A DNA stretch of 64,000 nucleotides from NCBI GenBank assembly GCA_034670025.1, contig JAXMOE010000004.1, forward strand, positions 124,001 through 188,000, written 5' to 3'. The position numbers and the translations under genes are program-made. This document shows, piece by piece, positions 1 to 8,932 of the stretch. Each line of letters starts with the position of its first letter. Position 1 is the stretch's first letter. Source of the DNA: PGYR01 sp034670025 (GTDB lineage Bacteria > Bacteroidota > Ignavibacteria > Kapaibacteriales > UBA2268). A model generated the notes under the pieces. It was not told where the DNA came from and did not search any database. It saw only the letters and a program-made list of their open reading frames with translations.

Positions 1-325
1 TTGAACTATCTAATGCCCATAGGTTTAGCATTGTTTCATTTTTATCTGATGTTAGAAAAATCAGCTTACCTTTCAGAATTTCCATTATAACCGGATCTGC
101 ATCGTCTGGCAAGTCAGTTACTCTCTCCATCTTGTCTTTTGACTTATTCATTTTCCAGATTTCTTTTCCATAGACTTCATCGGTACCAAGTGTATAAACA
201 ACATCATCTTTATCAAATAGAAAAGATTCAAATTCAACCCCCTCGGGGTTATACAACTCCGGCTCCAACGAATTGAGATTGCCAAAAGCAATTGCAAATA
301 GTGCTAAGTATATTATATATTTCAT
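1..325 (-). CDS. Secreted ELW-repeat-like protein, C-terminus cut by window edge
   Basis: The reading frame starts at the ATG at 323-325 on the minus strand and stays open to position 1, so only the first 108 residues are present. The first 15 or so residues (MKYIIYLALFAIAFG) look like a signal peptide. The stretch GTDEVYGKEIWKMN, followed by further strand-like segments, resembles the ELWxxDGT-type repeats of secreted beta-propeller-like proteins, in which each unit reports a value. No catalytic motif is visible in the part present. The assignment is a resemblance only; the function is unknown. Confidence 0.55.
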   Translation of the reverse strand, partial: MKYIIYLALFAIAFGNLNSLEPELYNPEGVEFESFLFDKDDVVYTLGTDEVYGKEIWKMNKSKDKMERVTDLPDDADPVIMEILKGKLIFLTSDKNETMLNLWALDSS

Positions 326-442
326 ATTAAGTCCCGATTGATTTAGTATTTACTCTATTGGAATACTGTTAAGTTAGTAAAAAACATCCATTTTACATAA
401 TTTTTATATTCTATATCGTCAGCAGTTTGGTTACTTATTCCC

Positions 443-450
443 TAACTTTG
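443..450 (+). promoter_or_regulatory. -7 box TAACTTTG in front of the YeiH-type gene
   Basis: TAACTTTG matches the Bacteroidota -7 consensus TAnnTTTG exactly. It ends only five bases before the ATG, so transcription would start at or next to the start codon and give a leaderless or nearly leaderless message. No good -33 TTTG lies 19-20 bases upstream; the TTTG at 426 is too close. Confidence 0.35.
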
Positions 451-455
451 CACAG

Positions 456-1400
456 ATGAAACCCAAGCTAAATATAAATAAAAACATAAGAACAGCATTA
501 TTCCTACTGGCTATGGGGTTGTGCCTTTCTTCATTTGTATCTAGCCCTGTGGCTTTGGTTTTGGGCTTTGCGTTTGTCTTTCTCTTTGGGCATCCTTTCG
601 AGGAGCTGAACAGCAAGGCAGTTAAGATATTACTCAAAGTGGCGGTAGTGGGTCTGGGCTTCGGTATGAATATAACCGAAACACTGGAAGCAGGAAAAGA
701 AGGCTTTTTACTCACCGTTTCGTCTATCGTTTTCACTCTCGTACTGGGCTATCTGATTGGCAAAAAGCTGAATATGGACAAGCGAACGAGCCATTTACTT
801 TCATCAGGTACGGCAATTTGTGGTGGCAGTGCCATTGCTGCTGTTGCCCCTGTTATCAATGCCACCGAAAAGGATATGTCCGTATCGCTTGGGGTGGTGT
901 TTCTGCTCAACTCTCTTGCTCTTATCATATTCCCATTCTTGGGTCATTTTTTTGAACTGACACAACACCAATTTGGACTGTGGGCTGCTATTGCTATCCA
1001 TGACACCAGCTCTGTTGTTGGTGCCGCTTATGCTTATGGCAACGAGGCATTGCAGATTGCCACAACAGTCAAGTTAGCGCGAGCTTTGTGGATTATCCCA
1101 TTGTCGTTCGTGTCACTTTACCTGTTCAAAGGCAAGGGTAAATCAGTTAAAATACCGTGGTTCATATTCCTATTTATCGTGGCAATATTGCTAAACACTT
1201 ATTTGGCTATCCCATTGGAGCTTACTTCGGGGATTACCACCACCTCCAAATCAATACTTGTGCTGACATTATTCCTAATTGGTGCTGGGCTATCAGTAGA
1301 TAAAATCAAGTCTGCAGGAATTAAACCAATGGTACTTGGTGTATCGTTATGGGTTGCTATCTCGGTACTGTCGCTGTTGGTTATTGTTAGTGTTTACTGA
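456..1400 (+). CDS. YeiH family (UPF0324) putative sulfate exporter
   Basis: A 314-residue integral membrane protein with about ten hydrophobic segments, the usual size for UPF0324/YeiH. Family hallmarks are GLGFGMNI near residue 70, SSGTAICGGSAIAA near residue 118 and IHDTSSVVGAAYAYG near residue 180. YeiH proteins are annotated as putative sulfate exporters, but the substrate is poorly established, so the name is a family label. The first transmembrane helix begins about ten residues after the chosen ATG, and no other start would keep it. The gene stands alone; its 3' end overlaps the converging neighbour by seven bases. Confidence 0.85.
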   Translation: MKPKLNINKNIRTALFLLAMGLCLSSFVSSPVALVLGFAFVFLFGHPFEELNSKAVKILLKVAVVGLGFGMNITETLEAGKEGFLLTVSSIVFTLVLGYLIGKKLNMDKRTSHLLSSGTAICGGSAIAAVAPVINATEKDMSVSLGVVFLLNSLALIIFPFLGHFFELTQHQFGLWAAIAIHDTSSVVGAAYAYGNEALQIATTVKLARALWIIPLSFVSLYLFKGKGKSVKIPWFIFLFIVAILLNTYLAIPLELTSGITTTSKSILVLTLFLIGAGLSVDKIKSAGIKPMVLGVSLWVAISVLSLLVIVSVY

Positions 1401-2068
1401 ACTCTATACTCCGAAAGAACTATTTGATGATTGATATAAGTAGTGTTTTTGGGGTAATCATCATAAAGTAGTGACATTACATGTCCTTGACCGATTTGAA
1501 ATAATAAGCTACCAGACTTGTCCTCTTGCATAACTTGTATTTTCAGACAAGTCATTTTCCCAAAAGGAGAATCAACCTTAACTTTTCTCTCTATAATATT
1601 CCCTGTTAGCTTTTGAGCAATTTCATCATCTGACCAACCATCTGGGATAAATAAATATGGTATTATCGTGCTATCCAGGGGTTCTTTGTTTGAAACTAAA
1701 ACTCCTTCTGAAGTTTCCACTGCATATTGAAAGCTAACGCTAGTATCTTGTGATTCATAGTCTATGTATTGAGTCTGGATGGTATAGACAGGTGTAACTA
1801 AAAGTTCTTCACCAAAATAAATCTCGTAGTACATAAGATTAGCAACTCTTTTTTGTTGTTCACCAACCTTAGTAAGTTCACCTTCCGTTAACTGACTAAA
1901 GTGAATCATCTTCCAATAATTACCAACAGTCAATGGATAATAGTCAACGATATACTCTTCGGGGTCTTCTTCTAGAGTTAAACCTTCTAGATTATTTTCT
2001 TTTAAGTAACCTTTAGAATAAAATACTAAAAATATCAATGTTACCAATAATGATTTCTTTCTATTCAT
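1394..2068 (-). CDS. Hypothetical secreted protein, paralogue of the upstream gene
   Basis: A 224-residue protein with a hydrophobic N-terminus after MNRKK, consistent with a signal peptide but without a clear lipobox cysteine. It shares a pattern with the protein encoded just upstream: LTLEEDPEEY and YYPLTVGNYWKM here, against LTLVDDPFEF and YLPINIGNQWTYE there, then a run of beta strands. The two genes are 21 bases apart and look like an old tandem duplication in one operon. The phrase PLxxGNxW occurs in other secreted FCB proteins of unknown role. No catalytic residues or known domain recognised. Confidence 0.7.
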   Translation of the reverse strand: MNRKKSLLVTLIFLVFYSKGYLKENNLEGLTLEEDPEEYIVDYYPLTVGNYWKMIHFSQLTEGELTKVGEQQKRVANLMYYEIYFGEELLVTPVYTIQTQYIDYESQDTSVSFQYAVETSEGVLVSNKEPLDSTIIPYLFIPDGWSDDEIAQKLTGNIIERKVKVDSPFGKMTCLKIQVMQEDKSGSLLFQIGQGHVMSLLYDDYPKNTTYINHQIVLSEYRVQ

Positions 2069-2089
2069 TTATTTCCTCAATTTAACTAA

Positions 2090-2758
2090 TCACTTAACTA
2101 TATAGTCTTTTATTAAGTATACATTATGAATTGTAGTTTTAAAACTATTTTGATCATAACTTTCAGTAGACATCTTGTAAAGACCTACATTTTTTTTATA
2201 ATAAATTCTTTCTGCAATTGATTCCTGCGTTCTAACCAACTCTAATAATGATGCTGAATCTGGACTATCTTGTTTAACTACTGATGCAGAATGTAATCTA
2301 GGAAATAAGTCCAAATATTCAGATGAGTGAGGAATAAATCTGAAGTCAGTCAATATTGAGTCTTTTGGCATTTTAGCTAAATGAATGATTCCTTGATTTG
2401 TTTTTATAATAAAACTCTCCTCTTTTCTCCCTTTTTTACCTGTGATGTCCGAAGTTTCACCTGCTAATCTAAATAAAGGACCGGAAACTAAGCTATCACC
2501 TAAATAAAAATCTAGATATGTATAATCTACAACTTCGAACTCTAAACTACCTGCAGTCGCCAGATTGCCCACTATATTTGCAACTCTTATTTCATATGTC
2601 CACTGATTACCAATATTTATTGGGAGGTAAGGATTTTGAAACTCAAAAGGGTCATCAACTAACGTCAGTTTATTAAGATAATTAACACTTCCGCAAGAAC
2701 TCATTAGCGTTATTAAAAACAATAGAACAACACTTTTTAAAATTACTTTAACCTTCAT
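2090..2758 (-). CDS. Hypothetical lipoprotein, first gene of a paralogous pair
   Basis: A 222-residue protein with a lipoprotein signal: a basic start, a hydrophobic stretch and the lipobox LMSSCGS with the modified cysteine at residue 22. The mature part carries the PINIGNQWTYE motif shared with its downstream paralogue and is probably beta-rich. It is the promoter-proximal gene of the pair. Outer-membrane or periplasmic location is inferred from the signal alone; function unknown. Confidence 0.72.
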   Translation of the reverse strand: MKVKVILKSVVLLFLITLMSSCGSVNYLNKLTLVDDPFEFQNPYLPINIGNQWTYEIRVANIVGNLATAGSLEFEVVDYTYLDFYLGDSLVSGPLFRLAGETSDITGKKGRKEESFIIKTNQGIIHLAKMPKDSILTDFRFIPHSSEYLDLFPRLHSASVVKQDSPDSASLLELVRTQESIAERIYYKKNVGLYKMSTESYDQNSFKTTIHNVYLIKDYIVK

Positions 2759-2878
2759 TTAACTTCCTATTTTTTAGTTTTATAAAGTTAATAATATTCC
2801 CCCAATTCCACAAATTAAAACTTATTCTAAAAAACTTCGTATTTTTGTTTTTATACAATTTCAAAAAAGAATAAAAAT

Positions 2879-4231
2879 ATGTCAGCACGTTATAAATCAT
2901 TCAAATATATAGAAGATTTGCCAAAATATGATGGCGAAGAAATAACCCTAAACGGATGGGTTTACAACAAAACTGGAAAAGGTAAATTACAGTTCATCCA
3001 ACTGCGTGATGGCTCTGGAGTAGCACAATGTGTTGTGTTCAAAGGCAATGTGAGCGAGGAAGACTTTGCAGCAGCAAAATCACTTACTCAAGAATCATCA
3101 CTTAGCGTTACTGGAACGGTAAAATCAAACGAAAGAGCACCAGGTGGCTATGAGTTAGATGTAACTTCTGTCAAAGTATTCCAAGTGGCTGATGAATACC
3201 CAATAACACCAAAAGAGCACGGAGATTCATTCTTAATCGAGAACCGTCACTTGTGGTTACGTTCATCTAGGCAACATGCTATTATGCGTGTTCGCTCTGT
3301 GGTTATCAAAGCTATTCGTGATTTCCTTGACAATAATGGGTTCCGCTTGATGGACTCACCAATACTAACACCAAGTGCTTGCGAGGGAACTTCTACATTG
3401 TTTGAGACTGATTACTTCGATTTGGGTAAGGCATTCTTATCACAATCTGGTCAACTCTACGCAGAAGCATCTGCTATGGCGTTGGGAAGAACTTATACTT
3501 TTGGCCCAACTTTCAGAGCTGAAAAATCGAAAACAAGAAAGCATCTAACAGAATTTTGGATGGTAGAACCAGAGATGGCATTCTTCGATTTGGAAGACGA
3601 TATGCAGCTTGCTGAAGATATGACAGTTTACATAGTGCAGCAAGTATTAGACAACTGCCAAACAGAATTAGAAACATTAGAAAGAGACCAAGAGCCTTTG
3701 AAAAAAGTAGTTGGCGGCTTCCCACGTATATCTTACACAGAAGCTGTAGAATGGTTAGTAGAAAACGATGTGCCTCTTATCCAAAAAGTAGATGGCGAAG
3801 ACAAAGAGATTCGTCCATTCCCTTGGGGAGAAGACTTCGGTACAGTACAAGAAGAAGCATTAATGGAGCAATTTGACCAACCATGTTTCATCTATGATTA
3901 CCCAACTGACATCAAGGCATTCTATATGAAGCGCAACCCTAACAACCCAAAAGTTGTGAAAGCAATGGATATGCTTGGTCCAGAGAAAGCAGGCGAGCTA
4001 ATTGGTGGTAGCCAAAGAGAAGACGACCACGACTTGCTATTAGAAAGAATTAAGGCGCACGACTTACCAGTAGAAGATTACCAATGGTATCTTGATTTGC
4101 GTAAGTACGGTAGCGTACCTCACTCTGGTTTCGGTATGGGGCTGGAAAGAACAGTCAAATGGATAACTGGTGCTAAGCATATCCGCGAGACTATACCAAT
4201 GCCAAGAATGATTCATAGAATTATTCCTTAA
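2879..4231 (+). CDS. asnS: Asparaginyl-tRNA synthetase
   Basis: A 450-residue class IIb aminoacyl-tRNA synthetase that charges tRNA-Asn. The N-terminal OB-fold anticodon-binding domain covers about residues 1-110 (ITLNGWVYNKTGKGKLQFIQLRDG). The catalytic core holds motif 2 (FGPTFRAEKSKTRKHLTEFW) and motif 3 (GFGMGLERTV) near the C-terminus. The WMVEPEMAF stretch and the length fit AsnRS rather than AspRS. A possible -7 box TATTTTTG lies at 2840-2847, about 30 bases before the ATG, without a clear -33. A hairpin with a T-tract follows the gene. Confidence 0.97.
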   Translation: MSARYKSFKYIEDLPKYDGEEITLNGWVYNKTGKGKLQFIQLRDGSGVAQCVVFKGNVSEEDFAAAKSLTQESSLSVTGTVKSNERAPGGYELDVTSVKVFQVADEYPITPKEHGDSFLIENRHLWLRSSRQHAIMRVRSVVIKAIRDFLDNNGFRLMDSPILTPSACEGTSTLFETDYFDLGKAFLSQSGQLYAEASAMALGRTYTFGPTFRAEKSKTRKHLTEFWMVEPEMAFFDLEDDMQLAEDMTVYIVQQVLDNCQTELETLERDQEPLKKVVGGFPRISYTEAVEWLVENDVPLIQKVDGEDKEIRPFPWGEDFGTVQEEALMEQFDQPCFIYDYPTDIKAFYMKRNPNNPKVVKAMDMLGPEKAGELIGGSQREDDHDLLLERIKAHDLPVEDYQWYLDLRKYGSVPHSGFGMGLERTVKWITGAKHIRETIPMPRMIHRIIP

Positions 4232-4247
4232 GCTAATGAAAAGTCAA

Positions 4248-4306
4248 CAAGGGAGCTTCCCTTGAGATAAATATCTAACCCTGACTTATTAAAGTTGGGG
4301 TTTTTT
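4248..4306 (+). terminator. Terminator of asnS
   Basis: Two hairpins lie in a row after asnS. The first, 4248-4264, is CAAGGGA-gct-TCCCTTG. The second, 4277-4302, pairs AACCCTGACTT with AAGTTGGGGTT, allowing G-U pairs, and runs into six T residues. The second is a standard intrinsic terminator. Confidence 0.75.
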
Positions 4307-4401
4307 ATGTAATACGCATAATATTTGTTGTTTATCAATAAATATTTGTTGATGTTTGTATTGAAAGATAATTACAAACCCTAAAATAATTGGAGAAAAC
4401 A

Positions 4402-4926
4402 ATGATTATAAAGACTGAACAAGCATTAGGTACTATGAAATTTTTAACTTGGGTAGTGCTTATTGGTTTGATTGCACAATCCGTGGCTATACTAATTTCA
4501 TATTTCGTGAGTTTATCAAACCCTGAAGCGGCGAAAGATCTATATGAGGGGTTGGATTATTCTTATTAGTATAGTAAAAGCAAACTCTATTATTCAATTA
4601 TTATATATATGACTCTAATGCAACTTCTGTTAAAGATTGCAACTGCGATTATTGTAATTAGAATCTTTAAAATTTTAAAAATCGAGTCACCTTTTTCTAT
4701 TGAAATTGCAAATGCAATTGAAAAAGTCAGTTATATAATAATTGCATTATGGGTGTTAACCTGGTTTACAAATACTTTTAGTTTATGGTTAGCTGAAAAC
4801 AATTTAACCATAGAGATTAACTCTAATTCTCTGTCGTTTATCTTATTGGCAGGCGTTTTATTTATAGTCTCGCAGATATTCAAGAAAGGCGTAGAACTCC
4901 AATCAGAAAATGAAATGACGGTGTAA
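4402..4926 (+). pseudogene. DUF2975 membrane protein gene interrupted by one in-frame TAG
   Basis: Two open segments in the same frame, 4402-4566 and 4609-4926, are separated by a single amber codon at 4567-4569. The first encodes 55 residues starting at an ATG preceded by GGAG. It includes SLSNPEAAKDLYEGLDYSY, which fits the N-terminal half of DUF2975 proteins as I recall them. The second encodes helices two to four and ends QSENEMTV, fitting the family C-terminus. Read through the stop, the product is 174 residues with four hydrophobic segments, the normal family length. It sits two bases before its usual XRE regulator partner. It may be a recent pseudogene, a sequencing error or a read-through gene. 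Confidence 0.75.
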
Positions 4927-4928
4927 TA

Positions 4929-5132
4929 ATGTCAATTATAGTTAATTTAGATGTTATGATGGCAAAAAGAAAAATGTCCTTAAATGAGCTTTCAGAAAAA
5001 GTTGAAATTACAATTTCAAATTTATCCATACTGAAAACTGGTAAGGCAAAGGCAATAAGATTTAGTACAATGGAAGCTATTTGTAAAGCGCTCGATTGTC
5101 AACCTGGTGATATATTGGAGTATAAAGAATAG
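4929..5132 (+). CDS. Small XRE/YozG-type helix-turn-helix regulator
   Basis: A 67-residue protein consisting almost only of a Cro/C1-type helix-turn-helix. The segment LNELSEKVEITISNLSILKTGKAKAI is the HTH, and ALDCQPGDILEYKE is the typical C-terminal end of the YozG-like subfamily. Genes of this kind are commonly paired with a DUF2975 membrane protein gene, as here with a two-base gap. The pair is thought to be a membrane-linked regulatory module, but its signal is not known. The regulator itself looks intact although its partner is interrupted. Confidence 0.88.
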   Translation: MSIIVNLDVMMAKRKMSLNELSEKVEITISNLSILKTGKAKAIRFSTMEAICKALDCQPGDILEYKE

Positions 5133-5138
5133 TAAAGA

Positions 5139-5154
5139 AACAAGTTTACTTGTT
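5139..5154. repeat. Perfect palindrome between two converging genes
   Basis: AACAAGT-tt-ACTTGTT forms a perfect seven-base-pair inverted repeat between the XRE gene and the converging hydrolase gene. No T-run of more than three follows on either strand, so it is a weak terminator at best. It could also be an operator for the adjacent regulator. Confidence 0.3.
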
Positions 5155-5176
5155 GTATAATCGTACTGGTCTCATT

Positions 5177-6136
5177 TTATTCAGTAAATAATTTAAACAC
5201 CCAGTTTACACAATCTTCATTATCCATAATAGACCATGAATGTGGGTGTCTTGTGCCATTCAGTCTTACTCCTTTACCCATTGTTATTAGTACATTTGCA
5301 TCTTTGTTTCCCATTAGTTTTAGTTTATTAATCATTGCGGTTATATCTGTTCCATTCCAATCATAAAGATCCCTTCTTTTTTCATTTATAAGCCATTCTA
5401 TGTCTAAGTCCGTGTAAATTCTTACAGGCACATCTTTTAAATATTTTGCATTACCTCCTGACTCAGAATCATGTGAATATATAGAGTGGGCTTCATAAAC
5501 TTCAGGTACATCTTCTGGTGAGCCACCAAACATCTTATTATAAAATGAAATTATCCACTTTGCTTCATTTACACCAGCTTCTGAGTAATTTCTTTCAATC
5601 TCCCTTTTGCAATACTCATATAGATGAGCCAAATCTAAAGGGACATCCAATCCAAATACGCCCTTGGGTTTTATAAGATTGCTTTTTGTATTTTTGACTG
5701 CCATTTCAGCAAAGTAAAGTGAAACCATTCCTCCATTAGAAAGTCCACCAAGGACAAAGTTGTTTGTAGGTATATTATATTTTTTAATTACATCTAATAC
5801 TATGTTATTAAGTAGTTTATTTTCAATTTCTCTGTCAACAGTCCCCCAGTTTATAGAAGGTATAATTGTAATTATATTCTTTTTTTGGGCCAATCTTGGG
5901 ATTTCTACTTGCTTTGCTACATCTGTTGTAGATTCACCTGATGAAGGTAATAGAATTATTATACCTATTGGGTTTTCTTTAGGAGTTGTTATTAAATAAT
6001 GAAGTGTGTTACTGTCCCCATCATTCACATACAAATTTGATTTGTCTAATTGGTCTAAATCTATTTTTTCAAAACTGTAGGAATTTAAAAGCATTGTTAA
6101 GAAACAAATTAACACGGTGGTATAAACATTTTTCAT
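5177..6136 (-). CDS. Secreted alpha/beta-hydrolase-like protein
   Basis: About 319 residues with an N-terminal signal (MKNVYTTVLICFLTMLLNSYS). The segment PIGIIILLPSSGEST is a plausible oxyanion strand and turn, and GGLSNGGMVSLYFAE carries the GxSxGG-type nucleophile elbow. A histidine in GTRHPHSWSIMDNE near the C-terminus could complete the triad. I chose the ATG over a GTG four codons upstream because the signal peptide follows it directly. The family resembles putative esterases and PHB depolymerase-like hydrolases; the substrate is unknown. Confidence 0.68.
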   Translation of the reverse strand: MKNVYTTVLICFLTMLLNSYSFEKIDLDQLDKSNLYVNDGDSNTLHYLITTPKENPIGIIILLPSSGESTTDVAKQVEIPRLAQKKNIITIIPSINWGTVDREIENKLLNNIVLDVIKKYNIPTNNFVLGGLSNGGMVSLYFAEMAVKNTKSNLIKPKGVFGLDVPLDLAHLYEYCKREIERNYSEAGVNEAKWIISFYNKMFGGSPEDVPEVYEAHSIYSHDSESGGNAKYLKDVPVRIYTDLDIEWLINEKRRDLYDWNGTDITAMINKLKLMGNKDANVLITMGKGVRLNGTRHPHSWSIMDNEDCVNWVFKLFTE

Positions 6137-6280
6137 ACTGTAACTCACTCTTATTCTAATTGTTTTTTTAGAGAACGTTATTAGTTTGCAATGGGTTTCA
6201 AAGTTTTTTAATGTTTATTATTTCGTTTACCCCAAATTTTATTATATTTGAACTTTAGAAAACCAGAAATCAAGACTACA

Positions 6281-7351
6281 ATGAATAAAAACTATATTCT
6301 CATTACTATCATATCCGCAATTATGCTGACGGTCCCTTTCACTACGCAAGGAATAGAGTTAACAAAAATTATAAATGAAGACTACAAGGCATATAGCGAT
6401 AGCTTGGAAAACAATATCACCGCCTTCACTTATCTCGATGATGACGGCAGATACAAGACTTATCTACTTAGCTCAAAACAAGAAGAAGTGAAAGTACCTA
6501 TATTCCAAATCGGCAGCGTAAGTAAACTATTCGTTGCTCACGCATTAGCAAAGTTAGTAGCTGAAGGTGATTTGGAATTTGACACGCCACTTTCGGAAGT
6601 TCTGAAAGGTGTGCAATACAAGGATAAGAGAATTGCGGATATTACCCTAAAACAACTCGCAAACCACACTTCTGGTCTCCCTCGCTTACCGATTAATATA
6701 TTCATAGGAATGAGTGATAGCTTGCAGCCATACAAAGATTACACAACGGCTATGCTATATCAATTCCTGGGCACTTACGAATTGACAAGAGAAGCAGGAA
6801 AGTCTTACGAATACTCTAACTTGGCGTATGGCGTACTTGGCTTGGCGATGGACACTTATTTAAGAAAGAATAAGAACACAAATTTAGAAAGCTATATAGA
6901 AGAAGAGATATTAGAAGAAATTGGTATGAAAGACACCAAACTTACTCTTACTGACAAGCAAAAAGAACGACTAATACAACCTTACAGAGAGAACGACGCA
7001 GTACCGAACTGGGAATTTGATGTACTAAAATGGGCAGGTGCGTATTACAGCACAACCGAAGATTTGGCAAAATATCTGAACCAATACATATCGGGCACAC
7101 CAGTTGTCAAAGGAGATGTAACAGACTTAATGAAATCTAAAACTCACACTGTTAACGATAGAATGACAATGGCTTTGGGCTGGCATATCACTCCCCTAGG
7201 CGACAAACAAGTCTATTGGCACAATGGTAATACCTATGGCAATGCGGCATTCGTAGCATTTGTAGATGGTAAGTTTGTTGCTGTGCTATCTAATAGCAAT
7301 CGCGTGTTAGATATGATGTCTGTTGATGTATTGAGCAATATGATTAAGTAG
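6281..7351 (+). CDS. Serine hydrolase of the class C beta-lactamase family
   Basis: A 356-residue protein with a signal peptide and the three active-site motifs of the beta-lactamase/D-Ala-D-Ala peptidase fold. These are SxxK in QIGSVSKLFVAHALAK, YxN in YEYSNLAYGVLG and the HNG motif in YWHNGNTYG, which replaces KTG as in many family VIII esterases and penicillin-binding relatives. The ATG at 6281 was preferred over a TTG 33 bases upstream because the signal peptide starts there. Such proteins are usually periplasmic peptidases or esterases; antibiotic resistance is not implied. Confidence 0.88.
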   Translation: MNKNYILITIISAIMLTVPFTTQGIELTKIINEDYKAYSDSLENNITAFTYLDDDGRYKTYLLSSKQEEVKVPIFQIGSVSKLFVAHALAKLVAEGDLEFDTPLSEVLKGVQYKDKRIADITLKQLANHTSGLPRLPINIFIGMSDSLQPYKDYTTAMLYQFLGTYELTREAGKSYEYSNLAYGVLGLAMDTYLRKNKNTNLESYIEEEILEEIGMKDTKLTLTDKQKERLIQPYRENDAVPNWEFDVLKWAGAYYSTTEDLAKYLNQYISGTPVVKGDVTDLMKSKTHTVNDRMTMALGWHITPLGDKQVYWHNGNTYGNAAFVAFVDGKFVAVLSNSNRVLDMMSVDVLSNMIK

Positions 7352-7353
7352 TT

Positions 7354-8445
7354 TTACTGCTCCTTTCGCCACACACTCATAACATCATCACCTGACTTCT
7401 GAGTACTGTGGAGTTTATATCTTACAACATCAGTGAGTTTAACTGGCTTTATTTTACTGAAAGGAGAAAGCCCCTGACCAATTATTTTTGGAGCTTGGAA
7501 ACTGATAATTTCATCTATCAGGTTTGCTTCGAAAAATGATGAGAATAACCCCGAACCACCTTCTAAAAGTATATGACCGAGATTGTATTCACTATAGAGT
7601 TGAGCCATAAGTTTCTTTAGTGCATTTGCTGAATCTAACTTTTCACTTACTATAACCGTCACCCCCATTGATTTGACAGTTTTTATTCTTTCTAAATCTG
7701 TCTCATCATTGCAAACAATTATTGTCTTCTCTTTTGCTAACTCATCTGTCAGCACCTGTGAGTCCAATGGAATTTCTAAATTGCTTGTTATAATAATTCG
7801 GATTGGGTCTTCCCCATCTGCCAACCTTACATTTAACTTTGGGTCATCGTGGCGAACAGTGCCAGAACCAACCATAATACCATCGACTTCTGCTCTTAGT
7901 TTATGGACATATATTCTGCTTTCTTCTCCAGATATCCACTTACTTTCATTATCAGTTTGAGACATAAATCCATCTAAAGTCTGAGCAAACTTTGCAGTAA
8001 TATATGGACGTTTCTCGATCATATTTGTAACGAATGTTCTGTTCAGCTCGCTTGCTTCTTCTTTCGCTATCCCAACTACTACCTCAATCCCTGACGCTTT
8101 CAATTTAGCTACTCCCCTGCCGCTTACTTTTGGGTTTGGGTCTTGCATTGCAATTATCACTTTATCGGGCATTTTTTCAACTAACAAATCAGCACAAGGT
8201 GGAGTTTTACCATAGTGCGAACACGGCTCCAAATTTATGTAAACCTCGCATCCTGATAAATCCCCTTCTATATTACTAATAGCATTTACTTCTGCGTGAG
8301 GGCCGCCAAACTTTTCGTGATATCCCTCTGCTACAATATCACCATTCTTGGTGATAACACAGCCAACCATCGGGTTAGGAGAAACGAAACCACGTCCTAA
8401 CTCGGCTAACTCCAACGCTCTTTGCATAAACTTTTCGTTAGTCAT
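7354..8445 (-). CDS. ribD: Bifunctional riboflavin biosynthesis deaminase/reductase
   Basis: A 363-residue two-domain enzyme carrying out steps two and three of riboflavin synthesis: deamination of the pyrimidine ring and reduction of the ribosyl side chain. The N-terminal deaminase domain (to about residue 145) has the zinc motifs HAEVNAI and PCSHYGKTPPCADLL. The C-terminal RibD_C reductase domain follows (KFAQTLDGFMSQ, then VGSGTVRHDDPKLNVR and LLEGGSGLFSSF). The start overlaps the preceding lipoprotein gene by eight bases, so the two are co-transcribed. No other rib genes are nearby. Confidence 0.95.
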   Translation of the reverse strand: MTNEKFMQRALELAELGRGFVSPNPMVGCVITKNGDIVAEGYHEKFGGPHAEVNAISNIEGDLSGCEVYINLEPCSHYGKTPPCADLLVEKMPDKVIIAMQDPNPKVSGRGVAKLKASGIEVVVGIAKEEASELNRTFVTNMIEKRPYITAKFAQTLDGFMSQTDNESKWISGEESRIYVHKLRAEVDGIMVGSGTVRHDDPKLNVRLADGEDPIRIIITSNLEIPLDSQVLTDELAKEKTIIVCNDETDLERIKTVKSMGVTVIVSEKLDSANALKKLMAQLYSEYNLGHILLEGGSGLFSSFFEANLIDEIISFQAPKIIGQGLSPFSKIKPVKLTDVVRYKLHSTQKSGDDVMSVWRKEQ

Positions 8446-8905
8446 TTTTCAGCATTATCTTGGTATTATAAAAAATTGGTGTTGGTTTAATTGGCAACAT
8501 AAGAGTCAAATCAATCTCATCATTCTCCTCAATGAACGACACACCAGAAAGTCTATAGACATAACCTTGTGTTTTGCCCACTTCTTTGGGCAAGACTTCA
8601 CTGATTGCAGTCATATAAGTCCCTGTGTTCGTATTCATAATCTCTTTTCCTTTACTGTCTCTAATCACTACTCGCAACAGTTCGGAGTTTGGGAAATAGT
8701 AAGAATCATCAGCTTTTAGCTTAGTTAATCTAAGCTCCACTATAAAACTATGTTGCTCAAACTCATAAGCCGGGACTACTGAAAACACGGAGTCAGCTGT
8801 CATAAATGCTTCACCCTCATCCTCAATTGTGCAAAATTTATTAGAAGAACAGCCAAAAAACAAAGATATTAGTAATAAAATCGTTATATTGTAAGAATTA
8901 TACAT
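8438..8905 (-). CDS. Hypothetical lipoprotein upstream of ribD
   Basis: A 155-residue protein with a lipobox (SLFFGCSSNK, cysteine at residue 19). The mature part looks beta-rich, with FIVELRLTKLKADDSYYFPNSELLRVVI suggesting an Ig-like or BsuPI-like fold. It shares an eight-base overlap with ribD. The divergent gene starts only 27 bases away, so the promoters of both must lie in or across the starts. No specific function recognised. Confidence 0.68.
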   Translation of the reverse strand: MYNSYNITILLLISLFFGCSSNKFCTIEDEGEAFMTADSVFSVVPAYEFEQHSFIVELRLTKLKADDSYYFPNSELLRVVIRDSKGKEIMNTNTGTYMTAISEVLPKEVGKTQGYVYRLSGVSFIEENDEIDLTLMLPIKPTPIFYNTKIMLKND

Positions 8906-8932
8906 ATTAACTAAACAAATAAGTGGATAAAT

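Noticed and set aside
6281..7351. Antibiotic-resistance beta-lactamase
   Set aside because: SxxK, YxN and HNG motifs show the fold only; such proteins are usually esterases or peptidases in this group.
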